In this document: in pieces, positions 59,940 to 64,000 of the stretch
How the letters are laid out: the number at the start of each line of letters is the position of its first letter
How positions within the stretch are numbered: position 1 is the first letter of the stretch
Position numbers and translations under genes: made by a program
Assembly: GCA_026027325.1 (NCBI GenBank)
Contig: JAMSLZ010000003.1
Location: 1,798,001 to 1,862,000 of the forward strand
Length of the DNA: 64,000 nucleotides
Origin: Actinomucor elegans
Taxonomy: Eukaryota; Mucoromycota; Mucoromycetes; Mucorales; Mucoraceae
Direction of reading: 5' to 3'
Notes under the pieces: generated by a model
Seen by the model: only the letters and a program-made list of their open reading frames with translations
Database searches by the model: none
What the model was told of the DNA's origin: nothing

Positions 59940-62900
59940 ATCTTAATTGCCAATAAAGTGTTAAAGCTGTATATTCTAATATTTCATATATAGAAGCTTA
60001 CCCATTCCCTCCCCCCAAATGAATCAAACTTTATTAACTATATTTAATGAATAGTTGGCCAATTACTTACTTAATTGTATATCAATTATGCTTTAGCATT
60101 AGAACTAAGTAGATACGCGCAACTATCTTTCATTAAAAAAAACAAAATCGAATTAGACCAACAATGAATTAATATACATATTGCAATGATTTTCGGTCAA
60201 AATCTATAGTAGGATCGCATATACATAGCGTCATATGTTATATTCCTTCAATTATCAGAACAAACTAAGTTCTGTTCTTCAGAACATGTTATCGAAATCC
60301 CTGGAACTTACCAATAAAGTTACAGAAAGAAAAAACGACGGCAGTGATCTCGGGGCTGTCAAAAACCTATTCAACATCTTGATATCTAATGGTTCCCTAG
60401 CACTGAAGGGTTACGGAGAGGAGAAAATTCATTGAACACATGAAAACTAGGACTTTTTTTTATATATATTTGATGGTGAAAAGTTTACCAGGTAGTTTTT
60501 TTACTAATGTAGGCTACTATAAATGTACAGATGTAATTGAAATGGCTAATGCAAAAGAAACAGCTTATTCTAAACAAGGAATTATTTCTCAGATACGAAA
60601 TTTGATAAAGTTGACAGGGAAGCTAGAACCCAACATTTTAAAAGCTAATACTGAGATCAAACAACCTGGACATTTAGACCGAGACTCATCTAAATCAGAT
60701 TAATTATAAAAATCTACCTAACTATACCGATTTCATCTTTTCTTCACCGAACAATAGCGATTTGTTTATGAATAATTTTGTATAAACTGTAAAACTCTAG
60801 CCCATGCTATCTTTTTTTTTTCAAATTGATAATAATAGGTGTTTATCTTTGAAGACGTCTTACGATAGCATGAGTTTAGTAAAAGAGGACAAAGAAATTT
60901 CTGCAATAACATTTAAATCGGAACATTTTAGAATTTGAGACTATCTAAATGACAGCAAGTTACACGTCCAATATCCCTGTTTCTGCCTTAGCACTATCTA
61001 TAGCAATTTCAGCAAGTAAAATTAACGATAAGACTTCGAATTCTTCCAAGTATTAGTCCAATATTAATAAGGACTCCCAAATCATACTTCAAAACTATCT
61101 AGTTCAAAACACAGCGCGGAAGCCTCATTCACTACAGCTATTTCTTGAGCTTGTCATTATCCAAATTTATAAAACGTTTATCCATCTCACTGCTCATATG
61201 TCTATCGAGCTTCTAATTTTTTTTTTTTCGCTAACTAATGTCTATTGACTGGTTAAAATCAAGGAAAAGATAGTGGAGAGAATATACACCAATATTTCGT
61301 AATGAATGTGGAGACTTCTTAGCTTTTAACACCGAATTGTATTTGATTTTATATAGGTATATATGTAACTTTGATGGAGTTTTTCTGAATCACACGATTT
61401 AATAACTTTAAGCAAGAGTAAAAAGATAAGAAAAGACTATCTTTTTTTTAGCAATTATAAACATGTTTGACATACGAGCGAGGCAATGTGCTACTGACGG
61501 TTGAATAAGGCGCATTTCACCAAGCGATTAATCTTTAATGATATAGTACTGATTGTCCAGTTGTTTATTTGGAGCAAATTAGAGAAGCTTCAATACAAAT
61601 TAAGCATTTTCCAAGTCTTGAAAAGTACTGTTTTTCAATAAGATACTAAAAATTATACTAGCCTACATGATGGATATAGCTTGATATAGTTAAATTATTT
61701 ACAATATATATATCGAAAAAGAGATATAGCCACATACAATTAGGCCTTGTAAAAAAGATAGACGTAAATAGCAATGATGATAAACTGCAGCTCATTTTAT
61801 CAACAAGTACTTCAAATGTAGTGAATTATCTGTCTTTCAGTGTTTAGTTTGAGCAATAAAGCAATGTTTTGAGTAATTTTCTTTTGTGTATTGAAGAAGC
61901 CTGCTTTTGCTCTTAAGTATATTTTAAAAAGAAAAATTACAAGCATAGCACTGCTTCTCTATCAAGGGATTTAACTTTGTAACATTCAGTTCAAGATTAT
62001 TTTCTATTAATCGCTATAATATTCTGCATCTTATTCTTTAATCATCAAAATGAATAATAGAAATAAAAAGAAATTTCATTTATTCAGATTCTCGAAACAA
62101 AGAATTGTTGAATAGTATATATAGTTTATTACTTTAATTGAAGAGTACATCTTCTTTGTATGTGTAATTCCGATAGTTGAATGATTTTCCTTGTAATTGC
62201 ACCGTATTTCTGCCAATGAAGAATATGGAAATATTAACTAGAAACAAGTATGTGTAATGTAATACATGTGTAACACATTTCATATAAGTTACGCAGGACA
62301 CTATCAGAACTTTTAATATACCTCTTCATTTCTACTTTACTTTTCTTCCCTTTTCGCTCAAAAAAGTAACATAATAATTTTGTGGCTACTTCTGTAGCTA
62401 CTACAGCTGTAAAAATGGCTTTTAAAAAGTATAAATAAAGCCCCTTTGTCTTCTCAATATTTCATCAAAAATGAACAGATCCTTTGATATGATACATTGT
62501 CTTAGGCAAAAACTATTGAGATGGTGTTAATGATGATCATTGACTGGATTCACTCAGCCAATAAAATAAACAGGAAGGCATTTTGCTTTTGAGTCTTTTC
62601 TTATAGTAGAGAAGGCTTTTTGTCCTGTTTTATCTGCCATTAAAAGGGAAAAAAAGTTTGTTTTTATTTTTTTCTCTTTTAAAAGAAGTGAAGGTTGCTT
62701 TCCTCATCTTTTATATGGGGAGATAGTATTGAACTTTTTATCAAACCTAACCAGAACTTCAAAACAGATATAATGTAAATATCACGTACGATGAAAGAAA
62801 AATGACATTCAATATAGATTATAAGTCAATGCAGCAAGGAATATTTTTATACAATAATTATATTACTGAGAACATTACGGCACTAGTGTAGCTTAACGCT

Positions 62901-64000
62901 ATAATAACAATGTTTGCCTAAACTATATCCATATGCAAAAGTGCAATGAGATACTGATCTAAAAAAAATACATCTACTACATAATACTATGCGATTTTAT
63001 TTCACTTAGAGTTTTGTATACCATTTCTTTTACAATGACTGAGATTTCTGTTAAACAAGAGCATATATATTTAACTAAACGACGCAATAATTCAATTGAA
63101 TGAGCACATGTAAAATCTACTGGAGCAAAGTATTTCCTTCATGTTCAAGGGTTACAGTATCAGCATATACTCTTTCATAGAAATATTAATAATTACAGGA
63201 ATTTATTCTAAACATTATTAAAATGCTACTTGCATACAGCATTAACTCGAGATCAATTGAAAAATCAATAAGCCTTCAGATCAAGAGGCTTAAAGAGAGT
63301 GAATATAATACAATTAATAAAATAGACTAATTGTATTTTAGTTAAGCGATAGCTGTAAGGCATAGATACAATGGTTTATTATGTGTATGGTATACTAAAC
63401 AGATATGGTGCCGGACCGAGATCGTTAGAGTGTAATCATACTAGATGAATGAAATTTGCTGCCAGCTATTAATGGATTGTATGCACATGATACTTGAATT
63501 AAATTATGGGTTCCATTAGATACTGCAGCTCATTGTGAATATATACTACTGATCCAACAAAACCTTAAAAGCTGGGAATGGTTGAGTATGTAGAGACTTG
63601 TTATAAAGTCGTAGTAATATATATCTGGATAATTTATTCAAGATAGAGTCAAGGTTTTAAAATATTATCTAATGCGCATCGTTTATATATTTATATATTT
63701 TCTATTCTATTTAATCATTTCTTGATTTGTTTGATATCTCTTATATTATTGCTAGTATTACTATTACTATTGTCTTTGTTATAGCGTACTATATGTTAGG
63801 TAACCCAACTCACTTCTTGCATAACTATGTATTTAGTATATATCAAAAAGTCGGGTGAATGATCACGGCCAAGATTCTGAACGAATCCGTATTTATTATG
63901 TCGAACCAGATATGATAATTCTGTATACCTTTATACTTGCATTACCTACACCATATTTTAACTATACATTAAACCACTGCTCTTGATACATTCCTTTTTT
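59940..64000. other. Gene-poor AT-rich end of window
   Basis: About 4 kb. Short ORFs at 60235-60435 and 60440-60703 lie head to tail and could be pieces of one small Lys-rich protein, but no splice model joins them convincingly. Dispersed repeat copies lie at 63395-63430 and 63518-63564. No tRNA, rRNA or long ORF seen. Confidence 0.55.

Noticed and set aside
60235..60703. Two neighbouring small ORFs as one spliced gene
   Set aside because: No GT...AG pair joins them in phase, and neither shows recognisable features.

Overview
This is nuclear DNA from a filamentous fungus, most likely a Mucorales (Mucoromycota) species. Coding regions are cut by many short introns (about 50-70 nt) with GT/GC...AG borders. 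Intergenic DNA is AT-rich. The proteins are typical of early-diverging fungi: a white-collar-2 type PAS/GATA factor, a ThrE/PRM10 transporter, TFIIIC, and a long CTC1-type telomere protein. I rebuilt gene models by hand by matching ORFs, splice sites and codon phase. Species cannot be named from the sequence alone.

Layout. 1-3503 (-): 5' part of a SNF2/STH1 chromatin-remodelling ATPase, running off the left edge. About 4282-5072 (+): a small spliced gene that looks like the kinetochore protein CENP-M, the most unexpected gene here. 5208-6174 (+): WC-2-like photoreceptor-complex factor, followed closely by a PCL-type cyclin (6309-7144). 8577-8816 (-): a tiny Trp/Gly-tailed protein. 8955-12578 (-): CTC1-like CST subunit without introns. 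15013-16194 (+): quinone oxidoreductase. 16278-17472 (+): acidic orphan protein. 17790-19634 (+): SRP54. 20915-21683 (+): GPI-anchored KRE9/KNH1-like surface protein. 23650-24813 (+): GATA factor. 25873-27136 (-): STK16/ENV7 kinase. 27846-28442 (-) RPL26 and 28675-29428 (+) ASF1 share a 232-bp divergent promoter. 29597-33697 (-): NUP159/NUP214 nucleoporin. 34588-36043 (+): polyprenyl diphosphate synthase homologue that has lost its catalytic aspartates. 38819-44381 (+): TFC3, the TFIIIC B-box subunit. 45847-48516 (+): PRM10-like transporter. 48587-49945 (-): endonuclease/exonuclease/phosphatase-fold enzyme. 53071-55292 (-): amino-acid permease. 58739-59939 (+): orphan multi-pass membrane protein. 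60-64 kb holds no convincing gene.

Most genes are unrelated housekeeping functions, so there is no cluster or operon logic. Several deal with chromatin and chromosomes (SNF2, CENP-M-like, CTC1, ASF1, TFC3). Intergenic DNA carries a degenerate dispersed repeat family (at least ten copies), traces of transposon-like coding sequence, and one decayed gene. No CRISPR array, rRNA or confident tRNA gene was seen.
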